From an uncultured Oscillospiraceae bacterium (GTDB lineage: Bacteria > Bacillota > Clostridia > Oscillospirales > Oscillospiraceae), in contig CAKSXP010000004.1 in NCBI GenBank assembly GCA_934515035.1, forward strand, positions 1 through 23,060: a DNA stretch of 23,060 nt. The letters are read 5' to 3'. Under the pieces are notes generated by a model. That model ran no database searches. It saw only the letters and a list, made by a program, of their open reading frames with translations, and was not told the origin of the DNA. Shown one piece after another: positions 1 to 7,811 of this stretch. The position numbers and the translations under genes were made by a program. How positions within the stretch are numbered: the stretch's first letter is position 1; each line of letters begins with the position of its first letter.

Positions 1-1252
1 GATCGTCGATGAGCGTTCCGATATAGCCGTCGCTGCGGCGGAGAATGAGCGGTTCGAGACCCTTTATTTTGAGTGCGGCGTTTATTCCCGCGACAAGACC
101 CTGCGCCGCGGCTTCCTCATAGCCGGAGGAGCCGTTGAACTGGCCCGCGCCGTAGAGTCCGGAGATCTTTTTGCTCTCAAGCGTCGCGTAAAGCTCCGTC
201 GGGTCGACGCAGTCATATTCTATCGCGTAGGCGGCGCGCGTTACCTCCGCATGCTCCAGACCGGCTATCGTGTGCAGCATCTCCATCTGCACATCCTCCG
301 GCAGGGAGGATGAGAAGCCCTGTATATAGAGCTCCTCGGTGTCGAGCCCCATAGGCTCGACGAAGAGCTGGTGGCGCGGCTTATCGGCAAAGCGGACGAT
401 CTTGTCCTCAATTGACGGGCAGTAGCGCGGCCCGATGCCCTCTATGACGCCGGAATACAGCGGAGAACGGTGGAGGTTTTCGCGGATGACCCTGTGGGTC
501 TCAGCGTTGGTATATGTGAGATAGCAAACGGCGCGGTTTTCGGGCGGCTCGGACGTTGAGAAGGAAAAGCCCTCCGGCTCTGCATCGCCGGGCTGGAGCT
601 CCATCTTTGAGAAATCGACGCTGCGCGCATTGACACGCGGCGGCGTGCCGGTCTTGAACCGGCGCAGAGAAAGCCCCAGCTGTGCCAGACGGGGCGAAAG
701 CTCCGTTGCGGCGGCGAGACCGTCCGGTCCGGAGACCCGTGTGACATCGCCGATTATCGTCCTGCCGGAGAGGTAGGTGCCGGTGCAGACGATGACCGCG
801 CGGCAGGAAAAGACCGCGCCGGTATAGGTCGTGACGGAGGTGACCCTTCCGTCCTTGACGCCGATATCCACGACCTCCGCCTGGCGCAGGCGGAGATTCT
901 CCTGTCTTTCCAGGATGCGCTTCATCACGGCCTGATATTTTCGCCTGTCCGCCTGGGCGCGCAGGGAGTGGACGGCGGGGCCCTTGCCGCGGTTGAGCAT
1001 GCGGTATTGTATGCAGGCCTCGTCCGCGGACTTTGCCATCTGTCCGCCGAGGGCGTCTATCTCGCGCACGAGGTGGCCCTTTCCGGTGCCGCCGATGGCG
1101 GGGTTGCAGGGCATGTTGCCGACGGAGTCGAGGTTCACGGTGAAGCAGACCGTATCCAGCCCCAGTCTTGCGCAGGCAAGGGCGGCCTCTATTCCCGCGT
1201 GTCCCGCGCCGATCACGGCGACATCGCAGGTCCCGGCATTATATGTATTCAT
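1..1252 (-). CDS. mnmG: tRNA uridine-5-carboxymethylaminomethyl modification enzyme MnmG (GidA), 3' end outside window
   Basis: MnmG is the FAD-dependent partner of MnmE. Together they install the carboxymethylaminomethyl group on U34 of certain tRNAs, in the cytoplasm. Reading the minus strand from the ATG at 1252, the protein begins [20 protein letters not shown], a Rossmann FAD-binding GxGxxG motif. MnmG-typical stretches follow: [20 protein letters not shown], a [17 protein letters not shown] block, and a conserved [10 protein letters not shown] segment. The frame stays open to position 1, giving about 417 of the usual 620 or so residues; the C-terminal third lies outside the window. The start has only a weak upstream Shine-Dalgarno match. 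It sits 21 bp after the stop of the AEC permease gene, so the two are probably co-transcribed. Identification is firm. Confidence 0.95.
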   Translation of the reverse strand, partial: MNTYNAGTCDVAVIGAGHAGIEAALACARLGLDTVCFTVNLDSVGNMPCNPAIGGTGKGHLVREIDALGGQMAKSADEACIQYRMLNRGKGPAVHSLRAQADRRKYQAVMKRILERQENLRLRQAEVVDIGVKDGRVTSVTTYTGAVFSCRAVIVCTGTYLSGRTIIGDVTRVSGPDGLAAATELSPRLAQLGLSLRRFKTGTPPRVNARSVDFSKMELQPGDAEPEGFSFSTSEPPENRAVCYLTYTNAETHRVIRENLHRSPLYSGVIEGIGPRYCPSIEDKIVRFADKPRHQLFVEPMGLDTEELYIQGFSSSLPEDVQMEMLHTIAGLEHAEVTRAAYAIEYDCVDPTELYATLESKKISGLYGAGQFNGSSGYEEAAAQGLVAGINAALKIKGLEPLILRRSDGYIGTLIDD

Positions 1253-1273
1253 CGAAAACACCACTTTTCAGAT

Positions 1274-2203
1274 TCAGAGTACAGCGTCCAGCACCAGAGA
1301 CCAGACAGGAAGAGTTACGACGCAGAGCGCCGTTGACAGAAACACATTTGCCGACGCCACGCGCCCGGCAATGTCCGAATCGGAGTATTGCAGCGTGAAG
1401 GTCGGCAGCAGAGCGGCCGCGGGCAGCGCGCAGTAGATTACCGACACGCGGATTATCATATCGTCCAGCCCCGTCAGGAGCAGTATGGCAAGAACTATCG
1501 CGGGGGCGACGACAAGACGGATGAGCGAGAGCAGAAAATATGACGGGTGACGGAGCATCTCGCCGATCTCCGCGCCGCCGAGGATCAGTCCGCAGAGCAC
1601 CATGCCGAGAGAGGAGGTCATCTTTGACATCGCCTCTATCGCGGAGGCGAGAGGATACGGCAGCTTCAGCTGAGTCAGATACAGAAACACGCCGATGAAA
1701 ACCGCTATCACAGGGGCGGAGAAAAAGTTCTTGAGAGCTTCCTTCATATTCCCGGAGCGGCGGCCGCTCAGCAGCGGCTCGGCGGAGGAATAATAAAACA
1801 GGCGTATCATGACCGTGAACAGGACAAAATAGAACAGGCCGGTCTTGCCGTAAAGCGCCTCGACTATCGGCATGCCGACAAAGGTGAAGTTCGGGAAGAT
1901 CGTTCCGAAACGCACCATACGGCCCACGGCGTCATTGCGGCGTATGCGGCAGACGACCGTGCCGACGAGGAACAGGACCGCCATACAGCCCAGGGACACC
2001 GCGAGGAGCAGAGCGCCGTTTTTGAGGTCGCTGGCAGAGTATTCAACGTTCAGCGAGTCGATTATCAGACAGGGCAGGGCAAGCGACGTTACGAACTTGG
2101 AAAGCTGGCGCTCGAAGCTGCCGTCCACTATCTTCAGACGGCGCACGGTGAAGCCGGAAAGGACGATGAGAGCAAGTTTTATTGCCAGATTCAAAAGCTG
2201 CAT
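1274..2203 (-). CDS. AEC-family (auxin efflux carrier-like) permease
   Basis: This 309-residue protein is almost entirely hydrophobic. It can be read as about ten membrane helices in two halves, with a more polar central linker near residues 145-160 (RRSGNMKEALKNFFSAP). Features usual for Membrane_trans/AEC carriers are the N-terminal helix followed by a basic turn (FTVRRLKIVD), a TSLALPCLI proline-containing helix, the NFTFVGMPI segment, and an ALPAAALLPTF helix near the C terminus. AEC members export or take up small organic anions such as malate or malonate; the substrate cannot be told here. The ATG at 2203 is preceded by GGGAGG and by a strong sigma-A promoter at 2233-2261. The gene is followed after 21 bp by mnmG. 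Confidence 0.88.
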   Translation of the reverse strand: MQLLNLAIKLALIVLSGFTVRRLKIVDGSFERQLSKFVTSLALPCLIIDSLNVEYSASDLKNGALLLAVSLGCMAVLFLVGTVVCRIRRNDAVGRMVRFGTIFPNFTFVGMPIVEALYGKTGLFYFVLFTVMIRLFYYSSAEPLLSGRRSGNMKEALKNFFSAPVIAVFIGVFLYLTQLKLPYPLASAIEAMSKMTSSLGMVLCGLILGGAEIGEMLRHPSYFLLSLIRLVVAPAIVLAILLLTGLDDMIIRVSVIYCALPAAALLPTFTLQYSDSDIAGRVASANVFLSTALCVVTLPVWSLVLDAVL

Positions 2204-2232
2204 GGTATTGACCTCCCGCTATTAGCTCTGGT

Positions 2233-2261
2233 ATTATATATCCTGTATTCCAAAATTGCAA
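2233..2261 (-). promoter_or_regulatory. Sigma-A promoter of the AEC permease-mnmG transcript
   Basis: On the minus strand, TTGCAA (2261-2256) and a perfect TATAAT (2238-2233) are separated by 17 bp. The expected start of transcription is near 2226, giving a leader of about 23 nt before the ATG at 2203. It diverges from the liv promoter at 2378-2406. Confidence 0.75.
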
Positions 2262-2337
2262 GGAAGAGAGAATGTTTGCCTCATGCGGACATATGGCCGG
2301 GTGGTAAAGACTGAGCTCTTGGTAAAAAACATGATAG

Positions 2338-2367
2338 ATTAATGTTTTGCCAAGGTTATTAATGTTT
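2338..2367 (+). repeat. 10-bp direct repeat upstream of the liv promoter (candidate regulator site)
   Basis: ATTAATGTTT occurs exactly at 2338-2347 and again at 2358-2367, a 20-bp pitch or about two helical turns. The second copy ends 10 bp before the -35 box at 2378. That position and phasing would suit a dimeric activator or repressor of the liv operon. A regulator cannot be named from sequence alone. Confidence 0.45.
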
Positions 2368-2377
2368 ATTACGCCGA

Positions 2378-2406
2378 TTGACAATCAGGGGGGCTTAAAC
2401 TAAAAT
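2378..2406 (+). promoter_or_regulatory. Sigma-A promoter of the liv operon
   Basis: A consensus -35 TTGACA (2378-2383), a 17-bp spacer and a -10 TAAAAT (2401-2406) lie upstream of livK. Transcription should begin near 2413, giving a leader of roughly 54 nt before the ATG at 2467. Confidence 0.8.
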
Positions 2407-2413
2407 AATATCA

Positions 2414-2434
2414 CTTCAAATGATTAAATTGAAG
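2414..2434 (+). promoter_or_regulatory. Inverted repeat at the liv transcription start
   Basis: CTTCAA (2414-2419) and TTGAAG (2429-2434) form a 6-bp inverted repeat around a 9-nt AT-rich centre. It lies at the predicted +1 region, so it could be an operator or a weak 5' hairpin. It is short and may be chance. Confidence 0.3.
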
Positions 2435-2466
2435 CATCATTTCTTTTGAAAAAAGGAGAGACCAAA

Positions 2467-3687
2467 ATGAAAAGACTGCTTTGTGTTATGCTGGCTCTCG
2501 CTATGATGTTCTGCTTCTTCGCCGCATGCGGCAACGGGACGTCTGACGAGCCCGGAACCGACACGCCCGTTACCAACGCTCCCGCGGCGGACGCTCCCGC
2601 AGATGAGCCTTCCGCGGCTTCCGGCACCTTCAAGCTCGGCGGCATCGGCCCCCTCACCGGCGGCGCGGCCATCTATGGCATCGCGGCCATGAACGGCGCT
2701 CAGATCGCAGTTGACGAGATCAACGCTCTGGGCGGAGCCATTCAGTTCGAGTTCAAGGCCGAGGACGATACTCACGTTGCGGAGACCTCCGTCAACGCAT
2801 ACAACATCCTTATGGACTGGGGCATGCAGGTCCTCGTCGGCTCCGTTACCACCACCCCCTGCATCGCCGTTGCGGCAGAGGCCTATGCCGACCGCGTGTT
2901 CGAGGTGACTCCCTCCGCTTCCTCCACCGACGTTACCGAGGGTAAGGACAATGTATTCCAGGTCTGCTTCTCCGACCCCAACCAGGGCAGCGGTTCCGCG
3001 GACTACATCGCAAAGAACATGCCCGATGCGAAGGTCGCCGTTATCTACAAAAATGACGACGCATACTCCCAGGGCATCCGCGACACCTTTGTATCAGAGG
3101 CCGGAAAGGCCGGCATCGAGGTCGTCTATGAAGGCACCTTCAACGAGGCCACTCAGACCGACTTCTCCGTCCAGCTGACCGCGGCACAGTCTGCCGGGGC
3201 TGATCTCATCTTCCTTCCGATATACTATCAGCCCGCTTCCACCATCCTGACCCAGGCAGACCAGATGGGATATGAGCCCACATTCTTCGGCGTTGACGGC
3301 ATGGACGGCATTCTGACCCAGCCGGGATTTGAAACCTCTCTGGCCGAGGGCGTCATGCTGCTGACCCCGTTCTCCGCCGACGCGGCTGACGAGCGCACCC
3401 AGGCATTCGTTGCCAAGTATCAGGATCTGTACGGCGAGACTCCCAACCAGTTCGCGGCCGACGGATATGACAGTGTTTACGTTATCTATGAGGCTATCAA
3501 GGCTGCCGGATGCACCAGCGACATGAGCACCGAAGACATCTGCGAGGCGCTTATCGCCGCTATCACCGCGGACGGATTCAGCGTTGACGGACTGACCGGC
3601 GAGGGCATGACATGGTCCACCACCGGCGAGGTCTCGAAGGCACCTATGGCCGTCGTTATCAAGGATGGCGTTTACGTCACTCCCTGA
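2467..3687 (+). CDS. livK: Branched-chain amino acid type ABC transporter substrate-binding lipoprotein (LivJ/LivK family)
   Basis: This is the extracytoplasmic receptor of the importer encoded by the next four genes. The start chosen is the ATG at 2467, 8 nt after AAAAGGAG; a TTG at 2446 is in frame but lies upstream of that ribosome site. Residues 1-20 (MKRLLCVMLALAMMFCFFAA) form a lipoprotein signal, with the lipobox Cys at residue 21 (FFAAC). A Thr/Pro/Ala/Asp/Glu-rich tether runs to about residue 55. The type I periplasmic-binding fold then starts at FKLGGIGPLTG and continues with AAMNGAQIAVDEIN, both typical of Peripla_BP_6 proteins. The mature domain is full length. Substrate is most likely leucine, isoleucine or valine, but related systems bind other amino acids, amides or urea. 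Confidence 0.9.
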   Translation: MKRLLCVMLALAMMFCFFAACGNGTSDEPGTDTPVTNAPAADAPADEPSAASGTFKLGGIGPLTGGAAIYGIAAMNGAQIAVDEINALGGAIQFEFKAEDDTHVAETSVNAYNILMDWGMQVLVGSVTTTPCIAVAAEAYADRVFEVTPSASSTDVTEGKDNVFQVCFSDPNQGSGSADYIAKNMPDAKVAVIYKNDDAYSQGIRDTFVSEAGKAGIEVVYEGTFNEATQTDFSVQLTAAQSAGADLIFLPIYYQPASTILTQADQMGYEPTFFGVDGMDGILTQPGFETSLAEGVMLLTPFSADAADERTQAFVAKYQDLYGETPNQFAADGYDSVYVIYEAIKAAGCTSDMSTEDICEALIAAITADGFSVDGLTGEGMTWSTTGEVSKAPMAVVIKDGVYVTP

Positions 3688-3724
3688 ACGGATCGATAGA
3701 ATTCAAACCTGAGTAAGCGAGGCA

Positions 3725-3748
3725 GGCTGCCGGGATCACCCGGCAGCC
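3725..3748 (+). other. Strong hairpin downstream of livK
   Basis: GGCTGCCGGG (3725-3734) and CCCGGCAGCC (3739-3748) form a perfect 10-bp GC-rich stem with an ATCA tetraloop, 37 nt after the livK stop. No T-run follows, so it looks more like an RNA-stabilising or processing hairpin than an intrinsic terminator. Confidence 0.7.
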
Positions 3749-3763
3749 CCCCTCCATTTCTAC

Positions 3764-3811
3764 GGTAGAAACAGGAGCGGCGCTTTTTTCGCCGACGCTC
3801 CTGTTTCTGCC
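3764..3811 (+). other. Long hairpin between livK and livH (attenuator or mRNA 3'-end stabiliser)
   Basis: The arms 3764-3779 and 3796-3811 pair over 16 positions with a single G-U. Inside them a smaller GCG/CGC stem (3780-3782 with 3790-3792) closes a loop holding six T residues. The T-run is in the loop rather than after the stem, so classical termination is not expected. The element ends 31 nt before livH and may help keep receptor mRNA more abundant than permease mRNA. Confidence 0.6.
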
Positions 3812-3842
3812 ATAGAACATATATAAAAGAGAGGTGCGATTT

Positions 3843-4721
3843 ATGGAATTTCTCTCCTACATGATCAGCGGGATCAACCTGGGAAGCGTGTATGCTATCA
3901 TCGCCCTGGGGTATACCATGGTTTACGGCATTGCCAAGATGCTCAACTTCGCTCATGGCGACGTTATCATGGTGGGCGGATACATCTCCCTGTGCGCGAT
4001 GACCTACTGGGGCGTTCCGAGCATCGTGGCTATCCTGCTGGCGATGATCGTGTGTACCGTGCTGGGCGTCGTTATCGAGGGGCTGGCATACAAGCCCCTG
4101 CGGCAGGCCACGTCGCTGGCCGTGCTTATAACCGCGATCGGTGTATCCTACTTTTTGCAGAACGCCGCACTGCTTATCTGGGGAGCCAATCCCCGCGTAT
4201 ATACCTCTGTTGTGACGGACACGCTCAAGCTCTTTGACGGGCGGCTCTCCGTTCCCTGCATATCACTGGTGACGGTCGTCGTGTGCGTCGTTATCATGAT
4301 CGGGCTGACCCTGTTTACAAGCAAGACCAAGCTCGGCAAGGCGATGCGCGCCTGCTCCGAGGACAAGGGCGCGGCACAGCTCATGGGTATCAACGTCAAC
4401 AGGACCATTTCCATGACCTTCGCCATCGGCTCGGCTCTGGCCGCCATTGCCGGAGTGCTGCTGTGCTCATCTTATCCCACGCTTATGCCGACCACCGGCT
4501 CCATGCCCGGCATCAAGGCCTTTACCGCCGCCGTGTTCGGAGGCATCGGCTCCATTCCGGGCGCATTCCTCGGCGGCATCCTGCTGGGAATAATCGAGTC
4601 CTTTGCCAAGGCGTATATCTCCACTCAGCTTGCCAACGTCATTGTGTTCGCCGTGCTCATCGTGGTGCTTCTGGTGAAGCCCTCCGGACTGCTGGGCAAG
4701 TATGTGCCCGAGAAAGTTTGA
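3843..4721 (+). CDS. livH: Branched-chain amino acid ABC transporter permease LivH
   Basis: This is one of the two membrane subunits that form the translocation channel. About eight hydrophobic helices fill the 292 residues. The N-terminal GINLGSVYAIIALGYTMVYG followed by LNFAHGD is the hallmark of LivH-type permeases. The C-terminal half carries the alanine/glycine-rich cytoplasmic coupling region (KAFTAAVFGGIGSIPGAFLG). The ATG at 3843 lies 8 nt after GAGAGG, so I prefer it over the in-frame GTG at 3834. The stop at 4719-4721 lies 10 bp before livM. Confidence 0.93.
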   Translation: MEFLSYMISGINLGSVYAIIALGYTMVYGIAKMLNFAHGDVIMVGGYISLCAMTYWGVPSIVAILLAMIVCTVLGVVIEGLAYKPLRQATSLAVLITAIGVSYFLQNAALLIWGANPRVYTSVVTDTLKLFDGRLSVPCISLVTVVVCVVIMIGLTLFTSKTKLGKAMRACSEDKGAAQLMGINVNRTISMTFAIGSALAAIAGVLLCSSYPTLMPTTGSMPGIKAFTAAVFGGIGSIPGAFLGGILLGIIESFAKAYISTQLANVIVFAVLIVVLLVKPSGLLGKYVPEKV

Positions 4722-4731
4722 GGTGGCGGAG

Positions 4732-5808
4732 ATGAAAAAACTCAGAGGTCTCAAGTCCACGACGAAGGTCGACTTTGCAACGTATCTCGGCGTTATTATC
4801 GCGTTTGTTCTCGTGTCGCTGGCCGGTTCGCAGGGTATGCTGAACCGTTCCGTGAGCGGTATGCTGGTGCCCATATGCTGCTATATCGTCATGGCCGTTT
4901 CGCTGAACCTGACCGTTGGTATCCTGGGCGAGCTGAGCCTGGGCCACGCCGGATTCATGAGCGTGGGCGCATTTACCGGCGTTGTCGCCGCAATGAGCTT
5001 GCAGAACGCGATACCCTCCGCGGCTCTGCGTCTTGCCATAGCCATAGTCGTCGGCGCGCTGTTCGCGGCCGTTGCCGGCGTTATAGTCGGCGTGCCGGTG
5101 CTTCGTCTCCGCGGCGACTATCTTGCCATCGTTACGCTGGCTTTCGGCGAGATCATCCGCGACCTCGTGACCTGCCTGATAGTCGGATATGACTCCAGAG
5201 GGCTGCACATCGCCTTCAACCTTGACGGCACAAAGACCGTTGAAAGCCTTGGAATGGACGAGACGGGCGTTGCCATCATCAAGGGCGCGCAGGGTGCTGT
5301 CGGCGTGGAGAAAATAGCCACGTTCACAGCCGGATTCATACTTATAATGCTGACGCTTATCATCGTGCTCAATCTGGTGCGCAGCCGCTCCGGCCGCGCG
5401 ATCATGGCCCTGCGCGACAACCGCATCGCGGCAGAGAGCGTTGGAATCAACATCACAAAATACAAGCTGATGGCCTTTGTCACCTCGGCCGCGCTCGCCG
5501 GAGCCGCCGGAGCGCTTTACGGCCTTAACTATTCCAGCATCGTTTCCAGCAAGTTTGACTTCAACACCTCCATTCTCGTGCTGGTATATGTTGTTCTGGG
5601 CGGACTGGGCAACATCTGGGGCTCTATCATCGCGGCCACCGTGCTGTATATCCTGCCGGAGGCGCTGAGAGAGTTTGCCGATTACCGAATGCTCGTTTAT
5701 GCGATAGTGCTGATACTTGTCATGCTGACAACGAACAGCCCGCAGATCAAGAACCTTTTCGGTCAGATCATCCCCAGACGGAGGAAAGGAGATGAGGTCG
5801 ATGACTAA
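4732..5808 (+). CDS. livM: Branched-chain amino acid ABC transporter permease LivM
   Basis: This is the second permease subunit and pairs with LivH. The protein is hydrophobic throughout, with LivM-type landmarks: the SLNLTVGILGELSLGHAGF segment near the N terminus, the GDYLAIVTLAFGEIIR segment, and the cytoplasmic coupling helix around GRAIMALRDNRIAAESVGIN. The ATG at 4732 follows GAGG by 8 nt; an upstream in-frame ATG at 4702 would overlap livH by 20 bp and has no good ribosome site. The 358-residue length is normal. The last codons overlap the start of livG, indicating translational coupling. Confidence 0.93.
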   Translation: MKKLRGLKSTTKVDFATYLGVIIAFVLVSLAGSQGMLNRSVSGMLVPICCYIVMAVSLNLTVGILGELSLGHAGFMSVGAFTGVVAAMSLQNAIPSAALRLAIAIVVGALFAAVAGVIVGVPVLRLRGDYLAIVTLAFGEIIRDLVTCLIVGYDSRGLHIAFNLDGTKTVESLGMDETGVAIIKGAQGAVGVEKIATFTAGFILIMLTLIIVLNLVRSRSGRAIMALRDNRIAAESVGINITKYKLMAFVTSAALAGAAGALYGLNYSSIVSSKFDFNTSILVLVYVVLGGLGNIWGSIIAATVLYILPEALREFADYRMLVYAIVLILVMLTTNSPQIKNLFGQIIPRRRKGDEVDD

Positions 5809-6664
5809 CGGATCTAATGAAATCAAAATGGTCCCGGTGCCCTCCAGGAGCATCATTCCGGAGCGCGACCTGGACAAGTCTCCCATTCTGGAAGCCAGTC
5901 ACCTGGGCATTGACTTCGGCGGACTGACCGCCGTTGACGACTTCAACCTGATCATCGGCCGCACCGAAATAGCCGGACTTATCGGCCCGAACGGCGCCGG
6001 AAAGACGACGGTCTTTAACCTTATTACCAAGGTCTATCAGCCGACCCGCGGCACGATACTGCTTGACGGAAAGGACACCAACGGCATGAACACCGTTCAG
6101 GTCAACCGCGCAGGCATCGCCCGCACGTTCCAGAACATCCGCCTGTTTTCGAACCTCTCCGTTGAGGATAACGTAAAGCTTGGACTGCACAACCAGATAA
6201 AATACGGCATGTGGAGCGGCATACTCCGCCTCCCCCGGTACTGGAAGCAGGAGAGGATCGCACACGAAAGGGCGCTCGAGCTTCTGAGCATTTTCGACAT
6301 GCAGGATCTCGCGGACCACAAGGCAGGTTCCCTGCCCTACGGCGCTCAGCGCAGGCTGGAGATCGTCCGCGCGCTCGGCACCAACCCCAGCCTTCTGCTG
6401 CTGGATGAGCCGGCGGCCGGAATGAACCCCTCCGAGACCGCGGAGCTGATGGAAAACATTCGCAAAATACGCGACACCTTCCACATTGCGATCATGCTCA
6501 TTGAGCACGACATGAATCTTGTCATGGGTATATGCGAGGGCATATGCGTTCTGAACTTCGGCAAGATCATCGCAAAGGGCACGCCCAGCGAGATACAGAA
6601 GAATCCCGCCGTTATAGAAGCCTATCTCGGCAAAAAGAATGGAGGCGCCGAAAATGATACTTAA
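5792..6664 (+). CDS. livG: Branched-chain amino acid ABC transporter ATP-binding protein LivG
   Basis: This is one of two ATPases driving the importer. Counting from the ATG at 5792, the Walker A motif GPNGAGKT is at residues 65-72. The signature motif is LPYGAQ at 181-186, in place of LSGGQ and typical of LivG. Walker B LLLLDEP is at 201-207 and the switch His at 239 (IEHD). The start overlaps livM by 17 bp and follows GGAGG by 7 nt. A second ATG at 5801, 9 nt after AGGAG, is equally plausible and would shorten the protein by three residues. About 30 residues precede the usual LivG N terminus. Confidence 0.93.
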   Translation: MRSMTNGSNEIKMVPVPSRSIIPERDLDKSPILEASHLGIDFGGLTAVDDFNLIIGRTEIAGLIGPNGAGKTTVFNLITKVYQPTRGTILLDGKDTNGMNTVQVNRAGIARTFQNIRLFSNLSVEDNVKLGLHNQIKYGMWSGILRLPRYWKQERIAHERALELLSIFDMQDLADHKAGSLPYGAQRRLEIVRALGTNPSLLLLDEPAAGMNPSETAELMENIRKIRDTFHIAIMLIEHDMNLVMGICEGICVLNFGKIIAKGTPSEIQKNPAVIEAYLGKKNGGAENDT

Positions 6665-7358
6665 GGTTGATAACATCAACGTCTATTACGGCGCTATCCA
6701 CGCTATAAAGGGCGTATCGTTCGAGGTCAACGAGGGCGAGATCGTTACCCTTATCGGAGCGAACGGCGCGGGCAAGTCCACCACGCTGAACACCGTTTCC
6801 GGTCTGCTGCACTCCAAGACCGGCTCCATCTCATTCATGGGCGAGAACATCTCCGGAGTCGCGCCGCACAAGATCGTGGAACGCGGTCTTGCACAGGTCC
6901 CCGAGGGACGCCGCATCTTTTTGCAGATGACGGTCCAGGAAAACCTTGAGATGGGCGCTTATACCAGGGGCAAGAGCGGGGTCGCCGAGGATCTCGAGAT
7001 GGTCTTTGAACAGTTTCCGAGGCTCAAGGAACGCAGAAAACAGATCAGCGGAACGCTTTCCGGCGGCGAGCAGCAGATGCTGGCCATGGGCCGCGCGCTG
7101 ATGAGCAGGCCCAAGCTCCTCATGCTTGACGAGCCGTCCATGGGACTTGCGCCCATACTGGTCGAGCAGATATTCGATATCATACGGAGCATGCACAAAA
7201 ACGGGACGACGATACTCCTCGTTGAACAGAACGCGCAGATGGCGCTGTCCGTTGCGGACCGCGCATACGTTCTCGAAACAGGCAAGATCGGCCTGTCCGG
7301 CACCGGGCAGGAGCTTATTCAGAGCGACGAGATACGCAAGGCGTACCTCGGCGGCTGA
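6654..7358 (+). CDS. livF: Branched-chain amino acid ABC transporter ATP-binding protein LivF
   Basis: This is the second ATPase of the importer, pairing with LivG. Walker A GANGAGKS is at residues 35-42, the signature LSGGEQ at 135-140 and Walker B LLMLDEP at 155-161. It is followed by LVEQNA, where LivF proteins carry Gln in place of the usual switch His. The 234-residue length is standard. The ATG at 6654 lies 8 nt after GGAGG and overlaps livG by 11 bp; the in-frame ATG at 6639 overlaps that ribosome site itself and is unlikely. It is the last gene of the operon, followed by a strong terminator. Confidence 0.94.
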   Translation: MILKVDNINVYYGAIHAIKGVSFEVNEGEIVTLIGANGAGKSTTLNTVSGLLHSKTGSISFMGENISGVAPHKIVERGLAQVPEGRRIFLQMTVQENLEMGAYTRGKSGVAEDLEMVFEQFPRLKERRKQISGTLSGGEQQMLAMGRALMSRPKLLMLDEPSMGLAPILVEQIFDIIRSMHKNGTTILLVEQNAQMALSVADRAYVLETGKIGLSGTGQELIQSDEIRKAYLGG

Positions 7359-7387
7359 TGCGATAACCCAATATACAAAAAGCTTTT

Positions 7388-7422
7388 AAGGCGAGTCAAA
7401 AGACTCGCCTTTTTTTATTTTT
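7388..7422 (+). terminator. Intrinsic terminator of the liv operon
   Basis: GGCGAGTC (7390-7397), an AAAA loop and GACTCGCC (7402-7409) form a perfect 8-bp stem, extended by two A-T pairs. A TTTTTTTATTTTT tract follows from 7410. It lies 30 nt after livF and separates the importer from the phage-derived cluster. Confidence 0.93.
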
Positions 7423-7493
7423 AAATCTCTGTTGCATCGAAATGTGCGATTTTCCGTTTCCGGGAGACTATGGATGAAGAGGTGATCATTACA

Positions 7494-7811
7494 GTGAGCA
7501 AAATCCCGAAAAGAGAGGACATCGTACACGGACTCAAGAAGCTCGCATTCGGCAAAGCAAACGACGCGGTCAGGCTCATCTTTGCCGGTGAGGACGGAGA
7601 GAGCACCGTTGACGGACTTGACCTGAGTCTGCTCTCCGAGGTCAAACGCGGAAGCAACGGTACTATCGAAGTCAAGCTGATAAACAGGCTGGAGGCCATG
7701 GCGCTTCTGGCAAAGCTGCTCGACGCCGGAAAAAGCACCGGGGATGAGAGCGCCGCCGCGCTGTTCCGCGCAATGGACGAGGCAGCGGCAAGGAACGGCG
7801 AAGCGGAGTGA
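7494..7811 (+). CDS. Putative phage terminase small subunit (XtmA position)
   Basis: This is a small, mostly helical protein directly before the large terminase. It begins MSKIPKREDIVHGLKKLAFG and carries a segment (GTIEVKLINRLEAMALLAKL) resembling the 'K-LkALe-LgK' C-terminal region of PBSX-type small terminases. Those bind DNA and recruit it to the packaging motor. I chose the GTG at 7494 because AGAGGTGATC (7478-7487) ends 6 nt before it and matches the 16S tail well; an in-frame ATG at 7470 is the alternative. At 105 residues it is shorter than typical XtmA proteins, and an N-terminal helix-turn-helix is not obvious. The call rests largely on position. The stop overlaps terL by 4 bp (GTGA). 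Confidence 0.55.
   Translation: MSKIPKREDIVHGLKKLAFGKANDAVRLIFAGEDGESTVDGLDLSLLSEVKRGSNGTIEVKLINRLEAMALLAKLLDAGKSTGDESAAALFRAMDEAAARNGEAE

Noticed and set aside
4657..5886. Long minus-strand ORF (409 codons) opposite livM
   Set aside because: It lies wholly antisense to a well-supported permease. Its translation is His/Asp/Gln-rich and low in hydrophobic segments, as expected from the complement of GC-rich coding sequence.
5768..6679. Minus-strand ORF of 303 codons opposite livG
   Set aside because: It mirrors livG almost exactly and lacks any domain, while livG carries all the ABC ATPase motifs.
7423..7470. TTGCAT at 7432 as a -35 box for the phage cluster
   Set aside because: At a 17-bp spacing the -10 position reads CGTTTC, and no other spacing gives a TATAAT-like hexamer.
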